NCBI GenBank assembly: GCA_903908165.1
Contig: CAIVQX010000190.1
Span: forward strand, 1-56,576
DNA: 56,576 bases
DNA from: an uncultured Methylococcaceae bacterium
Lineage (GTDB): Bacteria; Pseudomonadota; Gammaproteobacteria; Methylococcales; Methylomonadaceae
Reading direction: 5' to 3'
Numbering within the stretch: the first letter of the stretch is position 1; every line of letters begins with the position of its first letter. Below are positions 48,174-56,576 of the stretch, one piece after another. A program made the position numbers and the translations under genes. The notes beneath the pieces are model-generated. The model made no database searches, was not told where the DNA came from, and was given only the letters and a program-made list of their open reading frames with translations.

Positions 48174-48566
48174 TTAACGTTTTGAGTACTGAGGACGCTT
48201 TCTAGCTTTATGTAAGCCAATTTTTTTACGTTCTACAATACGAGAATCACGCGTTACAAAACCCGCTTTTCTGAGGGCTGGTCGTAAAGCTTCATCATAC
48301 ACCATCAGCGCCCGTGTCAAACCGTGACGAATAGCACCAGCTTGGCCAGAAGGACCACCGCCTTTAACAATAACATTTATATCAAATTTACTCACCATAT
48401 CAACGCACTCAAGTGGTTGACGCGAAACCATTTGATCTGTTTTTCGACCAAAATAATCTTCGATGGCTTTCTTGTTAATAATAATTTTTCCGGTGCCTGA
48501 TGTTGCGTAAACCCGTGCTACTGCACTTTTACGACGACCTGTTCCGTAATACTGAGCTGCTGCCAT
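48174..48566 (-). CDS. rpsI: 30S ribosomal protein S9
   Basis: 130 residues, as in E. coli. [15 protein letters not shown] at the start, [20 protein letters not shown] in the middle and the basic tail [12 protein letters not shown] (its last residues reach the P-site tRNA) are diagnostic. It starts 11 bases after the rplM stop; the pair is the conserved S9-L13 operon. Confidence 0.99.
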   Translation of the reverse strand: MAAAQYYGTGRRKSAVARVYATSGTGKIIINKKAIEDYFGRKTDQMVSRQPLECVDMVSKFDINVIVKGGGPSGQAGAIRHGLTRALMVYDEALRPALRKAGFVTRDSRIVERKKIGLHKARKRPQYSKR

Positions 48567-48577
48567 GGTCTACTCGC

Positions 48578-49006
48578 TTATAATTCTAATACTTTTGGCT
48601 GTTGAGCCTGATGATCGTGTTCAGGTCCTGCGTAAATTTTCAATTTCTTGAACATTGCGCGACCCAATGGATTGTTCGGTAACATACCTTTAACTGCATT
48701 ATTAAGAATACGGTCAGGAAATGTTTTTCTTAATTTACCCAGCGTAACGGTTTTCAGATTGCCAATATAACCTGTATGATGCTGATATAACTTATCTTTC
48801 TCTTTATTGCCAGTCACGCCAATTTTTTCTGCGTTTACTACAATAATATAATCGCCTGTATCAACATGCGGGGTGTATTCTGGTTTATGTTTACCACGAA
48901 GACGTAGCGCAATTTCAGAAGCAAGGCGGCCTAGCGTCTTCCCATCTGCATCAACTACATACCAATCGCGCTTAACTTCTGCTTCTTTTGCACTAAATGT
49001 TTTCAT
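48578..49006 (-). CDS. rplM: 50S ribosomal protein L13
   Basis: 142 residues, as in E. coli. Diagnostic blocks: [40 protein letters not shown] and [20 protein letters not shown]. It heads the rplM-rpsI operon. The near-consensus promoter just upstream leaves a leader of about 35 bases containing GCTC...GAGC, which could form a small hairpin; in E. coli L13 represses its own operon through the leader, so similar control is possible here. Confidence 0.99.
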   Translation of the reverse strand: MKTFSAKEAEVKRDWYVVDADGKTLGRLASEIALRLRGKHKPEYTPHVDTGDYIIVVNAEKIGVTGNKEKDKLYQHHTGYIGNLKTVTLGKLRKTFPDRILNNAVKGMLPNNPLGRAMFKKLKIYAGPEHDHQAQQPKVLEL

Positions 49007-49048
49007 CGTTACTTAGTCTTTCTCTAAAGGCTCAATAAAAGAGCTAGA

Positions 49049-49077
49049 ATTGTACTAAACATTATCATTTCTTTCAA
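49049..49077 (-). promoter_or_regulatory. Proximal promoter of rplM-rpsI
   Basis: On the minus strand TTGAAA (49072-49077), a 17-base spacer and TACAAT (49049-49054) lie about 43 bases before the rplM ATG. Spacing is ideal and the hexamer matches are good. Confidence 0.7.
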
Positions 49078-49196
49078 TGTTTATTTATATGTTAGGCACG
49101 GATTAAAAATTCAAATATTTTATAATCTTCGAGTCATTGCGTTTATAACACTTAAATCATACGCGATGAATCAACACATGCTTATCTTAGCCGAGC

Positions 49197-49226
49197 ATTA
49201 TAACGCAATACATCTTACCCCATCAA
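49197..49226 (-). promoter_or_regulatory. Possible distal promoter of rplM-rpsI
   Basis: On the minus strand TTGATG (49221-49226), an 18-base spacer and a perfect TATAAT (49197-49202) lie just past the ntrX stop. The -10 falls within one arm of an imperfect inverted repeat, ATTGCGTTTATAA (49136-49148) against TTATAACGCAAT (49198-49209). Confidence 0.45.
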
Positions 49227-49248
49227 GGCCTAAATATTTATATACCGC

Positions 49249-50613
49249 TTATAATTTAATATTCAAAGAATGCAGCTTACGATAAAGATGCGTACGCTCC
49301 ATCCCCACTGCCGCAGAAAGCTTAGCCACACTCCCTCCTGTTCGCTCAAAATGATACTCAAGATAAGCTTTTTCAAAATGGTCCCTAGCATCTTTTAATG
49401 GTAAGTTGAAAAACTCGGGGACTGAAGAGGATGTCGCTAAACCATCACTAACAACCGTTCCTAATGCTGCCTTGACCTCATCCAATTCTATTTCTTCGCC
49501 AACCCCCAAGATCATTAATCGCTGTACTAAATTTTTTAACTCTCTTACATTGCCTAGCCAGCTGTAATTCCGTAAAAAGTTTTGCGCGGCCATTGAAAAC
49601 TTTCTAAAAGACAATTTATCATGATTTACAAAATAATCGACGTAAAAGCCTAATAACCCAGGTACATCCTCACTGTGCTCCCTAAGTGGCGGAATATTGA
49701 GCGTAACTTCATTTAATAAATAGTATAAATCTTGCCTGAATCGTCCCGACCTAACCTCTTCATCCATAACAATCCGTGTTGAAGCAACCACTCTAACATC
49801 TACATGCACGGCTTCGCTTCCGCCCACTCTTAAAAAAGAACTTGATTCCAAGGCGCTAAGCAGTCTCAACTGTGTTTCCTTATCCATGCCACCTATTTCA
49901 GTCAAGAGCAGTGTTCCTTTATGCGCTCTTTCCAACAACCCAGGAAAAACCCTACCTTGACTTTCTTTGCCAAAAAACTCTACGGCCGAATTCTCAGGGG
50001 ATATGCTACCCACCGCCACATCAACAAATGGGCCATTTTTATAGGCGCTGTTATTATGTAAATACCTCGCATAAAGCTCTTTACCAACACCTGCTTCTCC
50101 GCAAAACAATACACGCGTTTCGTGCTGAGCCAATCTTTTCAACTGATCTTTTATCTTAAAGACCGAGGCACTTTTTCCTACCGGCTCAATGTCAGCAACC
50201 AATTGCCGCCTTAACCCTGCATTTTCAACCTGAAGACTACCCGCTTCGAGAGCTCTATCAACTATCAGCAATAATTTTGCCAATGACAATGGCTTCTCAA
50301 GAAAATCATAAGCGCCCAAGCGAGTTGCCTCAACAGCCGCCTCAACTGAACCATGCCCCGACATCATTACCACTGGACACAACATAGCATCTTCGGCCAC
50401 CCATTCTTTTAACAACGTTATCCCGTCAGTATCCGGCATCCAAATATCCAATAAGATTAAGCTAGGCTGATGCGATTTCTTTAGTTCTCGAGCCTCACTT
50501 GCATTTTCCGCCATAGCAACCTGATAACCCTCATCCTGAAGTATTTCACAGACCAATCTACGAATATCGGGCTCATCATCTACGACTAATATACGCGCTG
50601 TATTTATGTTCAT
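49249..50613 (-). CDS. ntrX: NtrX-like response regulator with degenerate AAA+ domain
   Basis: 454 residues: receiver (1-120; phospho-acceptor D56 in LLDIWMPDTDG, K107), AAA+ domain (about 142-375) and a Fis-type DNA-binding helix-turn-helix (about 415-454). Walker A is GEAGVGKE (172-179). The sigma-54 contact motif GAFTGA is absent: the region that should hold it reads FFGKESQGRVFPGLLERAHK. Walker B reads GTLLLTEIG, with Thr238 where Asp is usual. It is therefore unlikely to activate sigma-54 RNA polymerase in the classical way and may act as a DNA-binding regulator only, as proposed for some NtrX proteins. The gene lies six bases behind the kinase. Confidence 0.88.
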   Translation of the reverse strand: MNINTARILVVDDEPDIRRLVCEILQDEGYQVAMAENASEARELKKSHQPSLILLDIWMPDTDGITLLKEWVAEDAMLCPVVMMSGHGSVEAAVEATRLGAYDFLEKPLSLAKLLLIVDRALEAGSLQVENAGLRRQLVADIEPVGKSASVFKIKDQLKRLAQHETRVLFCGEAGVGKELYARYLHNNSAYKNGPFVDVAVGSISPENSAVEFFGKESQGRVFPGLLERAHKGTLLLTEIGGMDKETQLRLLSALESSSFLRVGGSEAVHVDVRVVASTRIVMDEEVRSGRFRQDLYYLLNEVTLNIPPLREHSEDVPGLLGFYVDYFVNHDKLSFRKFSMAAQNFLRNYSWLGNVRELKNLVQRLMILGVGEEIELDEVKAALGTVVSDGLATSSSVPEFFNLPLKDARDHFEKAYLEYHFERTGGSVAKLSAAVGMERTHLYRKLHSLNIKL

Positions 50614-50619
50614 AATAAT

Positions 50620-52776
50620 TTAAGTCTGTTCCGGGTTACATGCGGGAAATTGGATTATAAAGCCTGCACCTACATTACGACTAGTGTCAATCCATATTGC
50701 ACCGCCATGCTCTTCTATTATTTTTTTTACTATGGCTAATCCAAGACCGGTACCCTTTGCTTTAGTTGTTACGTAAGGCTCAAAAATTTTTTCAACCTGC
50801 TCCTCTTTAATACCTGGCCCATCATCATAAAGTGCTATTTCTATAAAATTCGTATCATTTTTTAACACCCTACGCATACTGAGTTCGATTAGACCTTGAG
50901 CACCTATTGCCTCCAATGCATTTTTTATTACATTATGAAGCACCTGTCGTATGCTGACCGGATCACCATTAATGAACAGCAACCCCTTTTCATATTCAGT
51001 TTTAAATTTTACCCCAGATCTTAATGCATAAAGTGCCAATACCTCCTGCACCAAGCGAAACAAATCAATATCAACAGCCTGCTTTTTAGAGGGTTTAGCA
51101 TATTCAGAAAAATCATCTACCATTTCTTTCATTGCCTCTACCTGCTGAACAATTGTTTGAGTTGACCTCTCCAAAAATGACGCATCATTGACTCCCAGCT
51201 TATCCGCCAACTTATGTTGCATCCTTTCTGCAGATAATTGAATTGGAGTCAATGGGTTCTTTATTTCATGAGCAAGTCTTCTCGCCACTTCACCCCATGC
51301 TGCATTTTTTTGGGCCTGAATCAAATCTGTCACGTCATCAAAAACAACAACTGCACCAACATGCGCACCTTCCTGTGAAAATAAAGGAGTCCCTCTACAA
51401 AGTAATTCCTGTCGACCATTAGGACCCAAAAATGCAATTCGCTGCTGCCAAATATCATCTGCTTGTATCAATAAACGATGAATTGATTTCAAAGGCTCCG
51501 CCAATTCTGAATAACTCTGAACAAGCTCTAATAAACTTAACCCAATGAATTGATTAACATGAACATGGAAAATTCTATAAGCCGCCTGATTAGCTGTGCG
51601 AATTTTATATGATTCATCAAAACTGATTACACCGGCTGTTAAATTCGCCAATATAGTTTCCAAATAAGCTCGTTGATTCTCCACCTCAAAACTAGCCTTT
51701 CTGGTCTCGTCTCTTCCTTGCGCGATACGATGAGTCATTTCATTAAAAGACTCTACCAAGAAACCCAAATCATCCTGCGTAACAACCGGCAACTGTTGTC
51801 CATAATGACCAGAAGCCACTGCCTGCGTCCCTTTTACCAGCTCTTTTACAGGCGCTATAATATGACGAACACTAATAAATGCGACCCAAATAGCCGCCAA
51901 TAAACTCATTAATAAAACCAACGAGAGTGCTAAAGAAAAACTAATTTTCAATGACTCTCTTAAATAATTCATTTCCTTATAACGTACAAAAGCAAATTCT
52001 ACCGAATCAGACAAATCGGCGATTCTTACTGGAACAGGATATAAGGCCTGTAAATACTGCCGATCCAAAGACTTGACACTAACGATAATCCGGACCATTA
52101 GTTCTTCTTCATGCACAGGAGCCAAAGCGGCATATATGCCATTTTGACGCAACTGTAACCAGATATGTTCGTCAGGCAAACTCGGCAAGATATCAGCTGG
52201 GTTAACACTACTTGAACTAATAATTCGACCTTGATGAGAAAACAGAGTCATCTCAGAAGCTCCGGATGACTCTCTCAAATTCTCAACATCAAGAGCCACC
52301 AAATTATCAGATGAATTTTCAAGCTTTTCAATCAATTGCTGAGTTTGCTTCAAATGCCAGCGGGTCCTTTGGTCCAGCGATGCTTGACTTAGTTCTAAAG
52401 CATCCTCCATAGCACGGTCTATTTCAACATTGAACCAACTATCAATTCCTTGGTGTAAAAATTGCATTGAAAAATAGAATACTATAACCGCTGGCGCTAA
52501 CGCCAACACCACAAAAAGAGAGACCATTCGAGTTGTTAAACGTGAACCTGCTTCACGTCTCTTTGTATTTTGAATTAATGAATAAATATTGGCACCAACT
52601 AATACCAATAATACTACTGACCCAAGCGCATTAAATAATAACAACCAAGAATATACTTCACTTAATTCTGAAGAGGCCTGCATTGCAGAACTCATCATCT
52701 GCAACGATATTAATATTAACCCAAACAGGATTAATACAGACAAATTAACGGGGAGTTTTATTTTTTCAGTGGACAT
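50620..52776 (-). CDS. ntrY: NtrY-like membrane sensor histidine kinase
   Basis: 718 residues from ATG 52776; TTG three codons earlier is also possible. Three N-terminal membrane segments (about 10-95), a periplasmic loop, a fourth segment (about 277-300), HAMP, PAS (about 370-480), HisKA with the phospho-acceptor in RRLAHEIKNPLTPIQ, and HATPase (NGDPVSIRQVLHNVIKNALE; DDGPGI; GTGLGLAIVKKI). This order is that of NtrY, which senses nitrogen or redox state in other proteobacteria; the signal here is unknown. The start overlaps the DUF4390 gene by 19 bases, tying it to the rsmB operon. Confidence 0.92.
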   Translation of the reverse strand: MSTEKIKLPVNLSVLILFGLILISLQMMSSAMQASSELSEVYSWLLLFNALGSVVLLVLVGANIYSLIQNTKRREAGSRLTTRMVSLFVVLALAPAVIVFYFSMQFLHQGIDSWFNVEIDRAMEDALELSQASLDQRTRWHLKQTQQLIEKLENSSDNLVALDVENLRESSGASEMTLFSHQGRIISSSSVNPADILPSLPDEHIWLQLRQNGIYAALAPVHEEELMVRIIVSVKSLDRQYLQALYPVPVRIADLSDSVEFAFVRYKEMNYLRESLKISFSLALSLVLLMSLLAAIWVAFISVRHIIAPVKELVKGTQAVASGHYGQQLPVVTQDDLGFLVESFNEMTHRIAQGRDETRKASFEVENQRAYLETILANLTAGVISFDESYKIRTANQAAYRIFHVHVNQFIGLSLLELVQSYSELAEPLKSIHRLLIQADDIWQQRIAFLGPNGRQELLCRGTPLFSQEGAHVGAVVVFDDVTDLIQAQKNAAWGEVARRLAHEIKNPLTPIQLSAERMQHKLADKLGVNDASFLERSTQTIVQQVEAMKEMVDDFSEYAKPSKKQAVDIDLFRLVQEVLALYALRSGVKFKTEYEKGLLFINGDPVSIRQVLHNVIKNALEAIGAQGLIELSMRRVLKNDTNFIEIALYDDGPGIKEEQVEKIFEPYVTTKAKGTGLGLAIVKKIIEEHGGAIWIDTSRNVGAGFIIQFPACNPEQT

Positions 52777-53327
52777 GGCATCCAATCACTGGAGAGATAC
52801 CATTCTGCGTCAATATAAGCAATTGGACGCAATGGTAATGGCAAAGAATTACGATCAAAATTTATTTTTACAAAGCATACATATTTTTTTTCGGGATCAA
52901 TTTTTAATTTATCTATGACAGGGAAGCCGGCTATTGAAGACATCAACCCCAGAGCTGCAGGTAGCGTAGAAAAATTATAAAATTCACCACTATCTTCGTT
53001 TCTGACCCTATACATATTTAACAGCGCCAGATATTGGATGCTATAGCGTATTGACTTATAAACCAGTTTTTTATCCCAAAGAAAATCTCGATGCTGCAGC
53101 AATTTAATTTGTAAATCCCAAAATAATGGAACACCATTTTGCAAGGCATCCTTTGATTTTTCGCTCAATTGAAAAACAATGTCTGCCGTTAATACATAGT
53201 TAACTCCCTGCAACCTCATTTCCGCCTGCTTCACTTCTGCCCCATAACCTAAAAAAGGCAACAACAGGAATATCAAAGTGCTACAAAGCATATGTCGCGG
53301 GCGCTTATTTCTTCCTGATAAGTGCAT
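52758..53327 (-). CDS. DUF4390 secreted protein
   Basis: 189 residues from ATG 53327, which has GGATGG eight bases ahead. A signal peptide (basic HLSGRNKRPRHM, hydrophobic LIFLLLPFLG, cut near YGA-EV) predicts periplasmic location. LQGVNYVLTADIVFQLSEK, SIRYSIQYLALLNMYRV and the ending AEWYLSSDW fit the DUF4390 family. Its function is unknown, but the family commonly lies between rsmB and an NtrY-type kinase, as here, so it may feed into the kinase signal (inference). It overlaps rsmB by 23 bases. ATG 53291 is an alternative start. Confidence 0.82.
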   Translation of the reverse strand: MHLSGRNKRPRHMLCSTLIFLLLPFLGYGAEVKQAEMRLQGVNYVLTADIVFQLSEKSKDALQNGVPLFWDLQIKLLQHRDFLWDKKLVYKSIRYSIQYLALLNMYRVRNEDSGEFYNFSTLPAALGLMSSIAGFPVIDKLKIDPEKKYVCFVKINFDRNSLPLPLRPIAYIDAEWYLSSDWMPCPLKK

Positions 53328-54591
53328 AATAAAAACCATCCATTGCCGACTCACCCGTTAAAATTTGTCGACCATAGTGTCCTGCCAAACCCCAATCTGC
53401 ATTGATAGGTATTTCAATAGCATCCGCATATTTCGCCAAAAAAGTCTCAATTTGTCGTTCATTTTCTTTTTTTAAAATGGAGCAAGTTGCATAGAGCATT
53501 ACCCCACCGGGAGCCAACAAAGGCCAAACAGCACACATTATGTTTTGCTGTAAAACCTGTAGTGGATTAATATCATCTGGCCGTCTTAATAACTTAATAT
53601 CTGGATGACGACGAATAACACCTAACGCAGAACAAGGTGCATCCAATAAAATACGATCGAAAAGTTGACCATCCCACCAATCTTTTGGCTTTAATGCATC
53701 ACCCACGATAAGCTTGGCTGATAGATTGAGACGCTGAAGATTATCATTAACACGCTGCAAGCGTATTTTATCTATATCTACAGCCACCAACTCTTTTACT
53801 TTTGGCTGATACTCCAGAATATGAGCCGCTTTACCACCTGGCGCTGCACACACATCAAGAACTCTGTGTCCAATTTGCACGTCTAATAAATTGGCTGCCA
53901 ATTGTGCCGCAGTATCCTGAACAGAAACCCACCCTTTATTGAATCCGGGCAATAAGTCAACCACTATTGGGTTATGTAAAATAATTGCAGAACGACAAAA
54001 GCTAACAGTTTCTGCCTCAATTCCCTGCTTTTTCAACTGTTGCAAATAATTATCTTGACTGATATGTGCCAAATTAACGCGCAAAACCATAGGTGGCTGC
54101 TCATTATTTTTCTGAAAAATTTGCTGAGCCTGCAATGGCCAATCTTGCTCAATTTGCTGTATAAGCCAATCAGGATGACTGACTAGCGCAGGCTTTACGT
54201 TATTGGCTTTCTGTTCTAAGCCCTCTTGATCTCTTAAATAGCTTCTAAGTAACGCATTAATAAGTGCTTTTGCCCATGGCTTCTTACGAGCCGCCAAAAC
54301 AGTTTCCGAGACGGCTGCATGGGATTTTACTCGCATAAATTTTAACTGATATAAACCTATTAAAGCTAATGCCTTAACATCCAAGTCTTTTAGCGGTTTG
54401 TCCAACATTTGACTCAAAATATAATCAAGCCGATGATAATTTCTACAAACCCCGTAACAAAGTGCTTGAATGAATGCCCTATCTTTAGCTGATTCAACTA
54501 CCCCTAATGCGTTATCCAATGCCACCGTTAAGGATTGACCATCTTGTAAAACCCTCGTTAATACCTTTACTGCAATCAATCTAGTATTCAA
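53305..54591 (-). CDS. rsmB: RsmB, 16S rRNA m5C967 methyltransferase
   Basis: 428 residues (E. coli 429). An N-terminal NusB-like RNA-binding domain (about 1-140) precedes the SAM domain with LDVCAAPGGKAAHI, the motif DAPCSALGVIRRHPDIK and the catalytic YATCSILKKEN. It methylates C967 of 16S rRNA. No ATG is in frame; TTG 54591, seven bases after the fmt stop, is the likely start because NTRLIAVKVLTRVLQDGQSL aligns with the E. coli N-terminus. It belongs to def-fmt-rsmB. Confidence 0.95.
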   Translation of the reverse strand: MNTRLIAVKVLTRVLQDGQSLTVALDNALGVVESAKDRAFIQALCYGVCRNYHRLDYILSQMLDKPLKDLDVKALALIGLYQLKFMRVKSHAAVSETVLAARKKPWAKALINALLRSYLRDQEGLEQKANNVKPALVSHPDWLIQQIEQDWPLQAQQIFQKNNEQPPMVLRVNLAHISQDNYLQQLKKQGIEAETVSFCRSAIILHNPIVVDLLPGFNKGWVSVQDTAAQLAANLLDVQIGHRVLDVCAAPGGKAAHILEYQPKVKELVAVDIDKIRLQRVNDNLQRLNLSAKLIVGDALKPKDWWDGQLFDRILLDAPCSALGVIRRHPDIKLLRRPDDINPLQVLQQNIMCAVWPLLAPGGVMLYATCSILKKENERQIETFLAKYADAIEIPINADWGLAGHYGRQILTGESAMDGFYYALIRKK

Positions 54592-54598
54592 TGAACAT

Positions 54599-55522
54599 TC
54601 AACCTAATTTAACTCCATCAATATCATGTGCATTAAGAAATGCTTGAGATGACATCCGCTTTCCTCCGGGAAGTTGGACCTCATGCAAACGTAGCACCCC
54701 CTTTCCAGTCGCCACATCCATATTTTTATTAGCGCAACTAACACGGCCAGGATCTAAATCAATCTCTGTTGCTAAAGCTTGAGCTTGCCAAATTCGTAAT
54801 ACCTTGTCTTGATAAATCGTCTGAGCCACTGGCCATGAATTTAAACCTCTAACTTTTAACTCAAGTTTATTAGCTGTCTGACTCCAATCTATCATCGCTT
54901 CATTTTTGCTCAGCTTCTCAGCATAAGTCACCAAACACTCATCTTGTGCTTCTATTAAAACTTGTCCAGCCACTAATCCAGCTAACACTTTACTTAAACC
55001 TGTAGCACCCAATTTAGCCAATTTATCATGTAAATCACTGGCGGTATCTTTAGCGCCAATGACATAGTCTTCCTTATGTACCATATCACCTGCATCCAAC
55101 TTATGAACTATCTGCATAATAGTGATTCCCGTTTTCTCATCTCCTGCCATTAATGCTCGCTGTATGGGTGCAGCTCCTCGCCAGCGTGGTAACAGTGAAG
55201 CATGGACATTAATGCAGCCCAATTTTGGTACATCAAGTACTGCTTGAGGTAAAATAATGCCGTAAGCTACCACCACCATTAAATCAGCATTAAATGATAC
55301 GAGCCGTTGTAACTCATCATCATCTTTGAGAGTAAGCGGTTGAATCACTGGAATTGAATGCTTCAAAGCCAGCTCTTTCACTGGACCTGTATGATTATGC
55401 CTTCCTCTACCCGCAGGACGATCAGGCTGTGTATAAACTGCGCACACTTCATGATCCGAATCAAGTAACACTTGAAGACTAGGAACGGCGAATTCTGGCG
55501 TTCCGGCAAAAATAATCCTCAT
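54599..55522 (-). CDS. fmt: Methionyl-tRNA formyltransferase
   Basis: 307 residues (E. coli 315). The catalytic triad is N105, H107 and D143 (INVHASLLPRWRGAAPI, HKLDAGDM). FAGTPEFAVPSLQVLL is the Rossmann start. It formylates initiator Met-tRNA with 10-formyl-tetrahydrofolate. It starts two bases after the def stop, so making and removing the formyl group are coupled in one operon. Confidence 0.98.
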   Translation of the reverse strand: MRIIFAGTPEFAVPSLQVLLDSDHEVCAVYTQPDRPAGRGRHNHTGPVKELALKHSIPVIQPLTLKDDDELQRLVSFNADLMVVVAYGIILPQAVLDVPKLGCINVHASLLPRWRGAAPIQRALMAGDEKTGITIMQIVHKLDAGDMVHKEDYVIGAKDTASDLHDKLAKLGATGLSKVLAGLVAGQVLIEAQDECLVTYAEKLSKNEAMIDWSQTANKLELKVRGLNSWPVAQTIYQDKVLRIWQAQALATEIDLDPGRVSCANKNMDVATGKGVLRLHEVQLPGGKRMSSQAFLNAHDIDGVKLG

Positions 55523-55524
55523 GA

Positions 55525-56043
55525 TCAGTTTTTATCCATCTTATGAATTTTTTCCAACTTTTTCTTAATTCGCTGTCTTTTTAATGATGAAATATAATCA
55601 ACAAACAACTTCCCATTCAAATGATCCATTTCATGCTGCACACAAATAGCCAATAACTCGGTTGCCACAAATTCGAAAGCCTGTCCCTCTCTGTTAAGTG
55701 CTCTCACTTTTATATGTTCAGCTCGATTTACCTTTTCAAAAAAACCCGGCACCGAAAGACAACCTTCTTCAGATTCCTTAATACCATCCTTTTCAATAAT
55801 GACAGGATTTATTAAAAACAAAGGATCATTTTTTTCATCACTTACATCAATGACAATAACTTGTTGATGCACATCAACCTGAGTAGCAGCCAAACCAACG
55901 CCATGAGATTGATACATTGTCTCAAGCATATCATCGATTAATTTTTTGATTTTATCATCGATCCTTTTGACCTCTGCAGCCTTTTTGCGCAATCGGTCAT
56001 CCGGAAATTCGAGAATAGTTAAAATACTCAACAAACTCTCCAT
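55525..56043 (-). CDS. def: Peptide deformylase
   Basis: 172 residues (E. coli 169). Three diagnostic motifs are intact: GVGLAATQ (48-55), EEGCLSVPG with the metal ligand C95, and QHEMDHLNG with H137, E138 and H141. It removes the formyl group from nascent proteins. It is the first gene of def-fmt-rsmB-DUF4390-ntrY-ntrX and is divergent from a LysM-protein gene, the arrangement known in Pseudomonas. Confidence 0.98.
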   Translation of the reverse strand: MESLLSILTILEFPDDRLRKKAAEVKRIDDKIKKLIDDMLETMYQSHGVGLAATQVDVHQQVIVIDVSDEKNDPLFLINPVIIEKDGIKESEEGCLSVPGFFEKVNRAEHIKVRALNREGQAFEFVATELLAICVQHEMDHLNGKLFVDYISSLKRQRIKKKLEKIHKMDKN

Positions 56044-56108
56044 TAAAAATAATTCAGTACTAGAATTCTATATTAATTCATATAAACTTTAAAACTATAA
56101 AGACTAAA

Positions 56109-56576
56109 ATGATCCTCCAAGTTACTATGGCTTCTCGAACACCATTAGGATTTATAATTATTTTGCTCCTTAGTATAAATACCTGGGCTTCAGAAATACA
56201 AATAAACCCTACCCACCCTGACCAATATACTGTTTCAGCAGACGATACCCTATGGGATATATCAAGTAAATTTCTAACTCACCCGTGGCAATGGTCTGAA
56301 CTATGGAACAAAAACTCCCCCTCCAAACCTCAAGCAATTTTCCCTGGAGATATTCTTTATTTTTCCATTACCAACAAAATCCCTTCAATTCGATTATCTA
56401 AAAATACACAGGAGGTTCATTTACAAAATCATAATGGCTGCGTACTTAACGATGAAGATTTTAAAAAAGGCCGTTCAGAATTTGCGACCTCCAACACAGG
56501 AAAGCTTCTACCCTGCATACGTGAAACGACAATAAAACAAGCTATCAACTTGATTCCTGCAGGCTCTGTTGCTCAA
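56109..56576 (+). CDS. LysM-domain secreted protein (C-terminus beyond right edge)
   Basis: Partial: 156 codons from ATG 56109, open to the window end; ATG 56127 is an alternative start. A signal peptide (hydrophobic FIIILLLSINTWA, cut near TWA-SE) is followed by a LysM domain (about residues 40-84: YTVSADDTLWDISSKF, WQWSELWNKN, IFPGDILYF), which binds peptidoglycan. Such proteins are often found beside def-fmt-rsmB-dprA clusters; they resemble the Pseudomonas PA0020 type. The rest of the protein is outside the window. Confidence 0.88.
   Translation, partial: MILQVTMASRTPLGFIIILLLSINTWASEIQINPTHPDQYTVSADDTLWDISSKFLTHPWQWSELWNKNSPSKPQAIFPGDILYFSITNKIPSIRLSKNTQEVHLQNHNGCVLNDEDFKKGRSEFATSNTGKLLPCIRETTIKQAINLIPAGSVAQ

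Noticed and set aside
1-56576. CRISPR arrays, tRNA or rRNA genes, prophage, integrases
   Set aside because: I looked through the intergenic stretches and saw no regularly spaced repeats, no cloverleaf-type sequences and no mobile-element proteins.

Overview
The window is a compact, AT-rich (roughly 40% GC by eye) stretch of chromosome from a Gram-negative gammaproteobacterium. The evidence is the gene orders pcnB-folK-panB-panC, maf-rng-yhdP-nitrilase-tldD-pmbA, hemC-hemD-hemX-hemY, murJ/ribF-ileS-lspA, fabA-fabB, minC-minD-minE and def-fmt-rsmB, together with outer-membrane functions (BamC-like and MltB lipoproteins, YhdP). An order such as Methylococcales would fit the mix of Pseudomonas-like gene order and an NtrYX pair beside rsmB, but nothing in the window proves it. 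I see no phage, transposase, integrase, CRISPR array, rRNA or tRNA. Almost all of the sequence is housekeeping, genes are tightly packed with many 1-8 base overlaps, and no stretch without a gene exceeds 300 bases.

Layout. 1-10.4 kb (minus strand): rlmH, maf, rng, yhdP, a nitrilase-family amidase, a BamC-like lipoprotein, tldD and a left-truncated pmbA. 10.6-14.7 kb (minus): pantothenate synthesis (panD, panC, panB), folK and pcnB; pcnB appears to start at AUU, as its E. coli homologue does. 14.9-19.2 kb (plus): a 59-residue membrane ORF abutting an RDD-family membrane protein, then prlC overlapping ubiD. 19.2-23.7 kb (minus): hemC-hemD-hemX-hemY with a small secreted DUF2147-like protein behind it. 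23.9-26.4 kb (plus): pdxA-rsmA and an EVE-domain protein. 26.5-34.7 kb (minus): uvrA, rnd, ttcA, fabA-fabB and mltB. 34.9-35.5 kb (plus): ampD. 35.5-41.4 kb (minus): murJ, ribF-ileS-lspA. 41.5 kb (plus): rpsT, with a near-consensus promoter and a strong terminator.

41.8-45.8 kb is the most accessory-looking part. It holds a NitT/TauT-type ABC importer of unknown substrate (binding protein, permease, ATPase; minus strand) divergent from a PepSY-domain membrane protein (plus strand); the shared promoter region carries a perfect 8-bp inverted repeat. 45.8-47.9 kb: minC-minD-minE and a small winged-helix protein. 48.1-49.0 kb: rplM-rpsI. 49.2-56.0 kb (minus): def-fmt-rsmB-DUF4390-ntrY-ntrX, a translation-initiation and rRNA-modification operon that runs into a two-component system whose response regulator has lost key AAA+ motifs. 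The right edge has the start of a divergent LysM-domain protein.

I looked for a novel multi-gene system and did not find a convincing one. The observations most worth following are the AUU start of pcnB, the degenerate NtrX-like regulator, the ABC-importer/PepSY divergon with its operator-like repeat, a BamC-like lipoprotein placed inside the tldD cluster, a CRP/FNR-like palindrome upstream of ribF, and an uncharacterised small membrane ORF coupled to the RDD gene.
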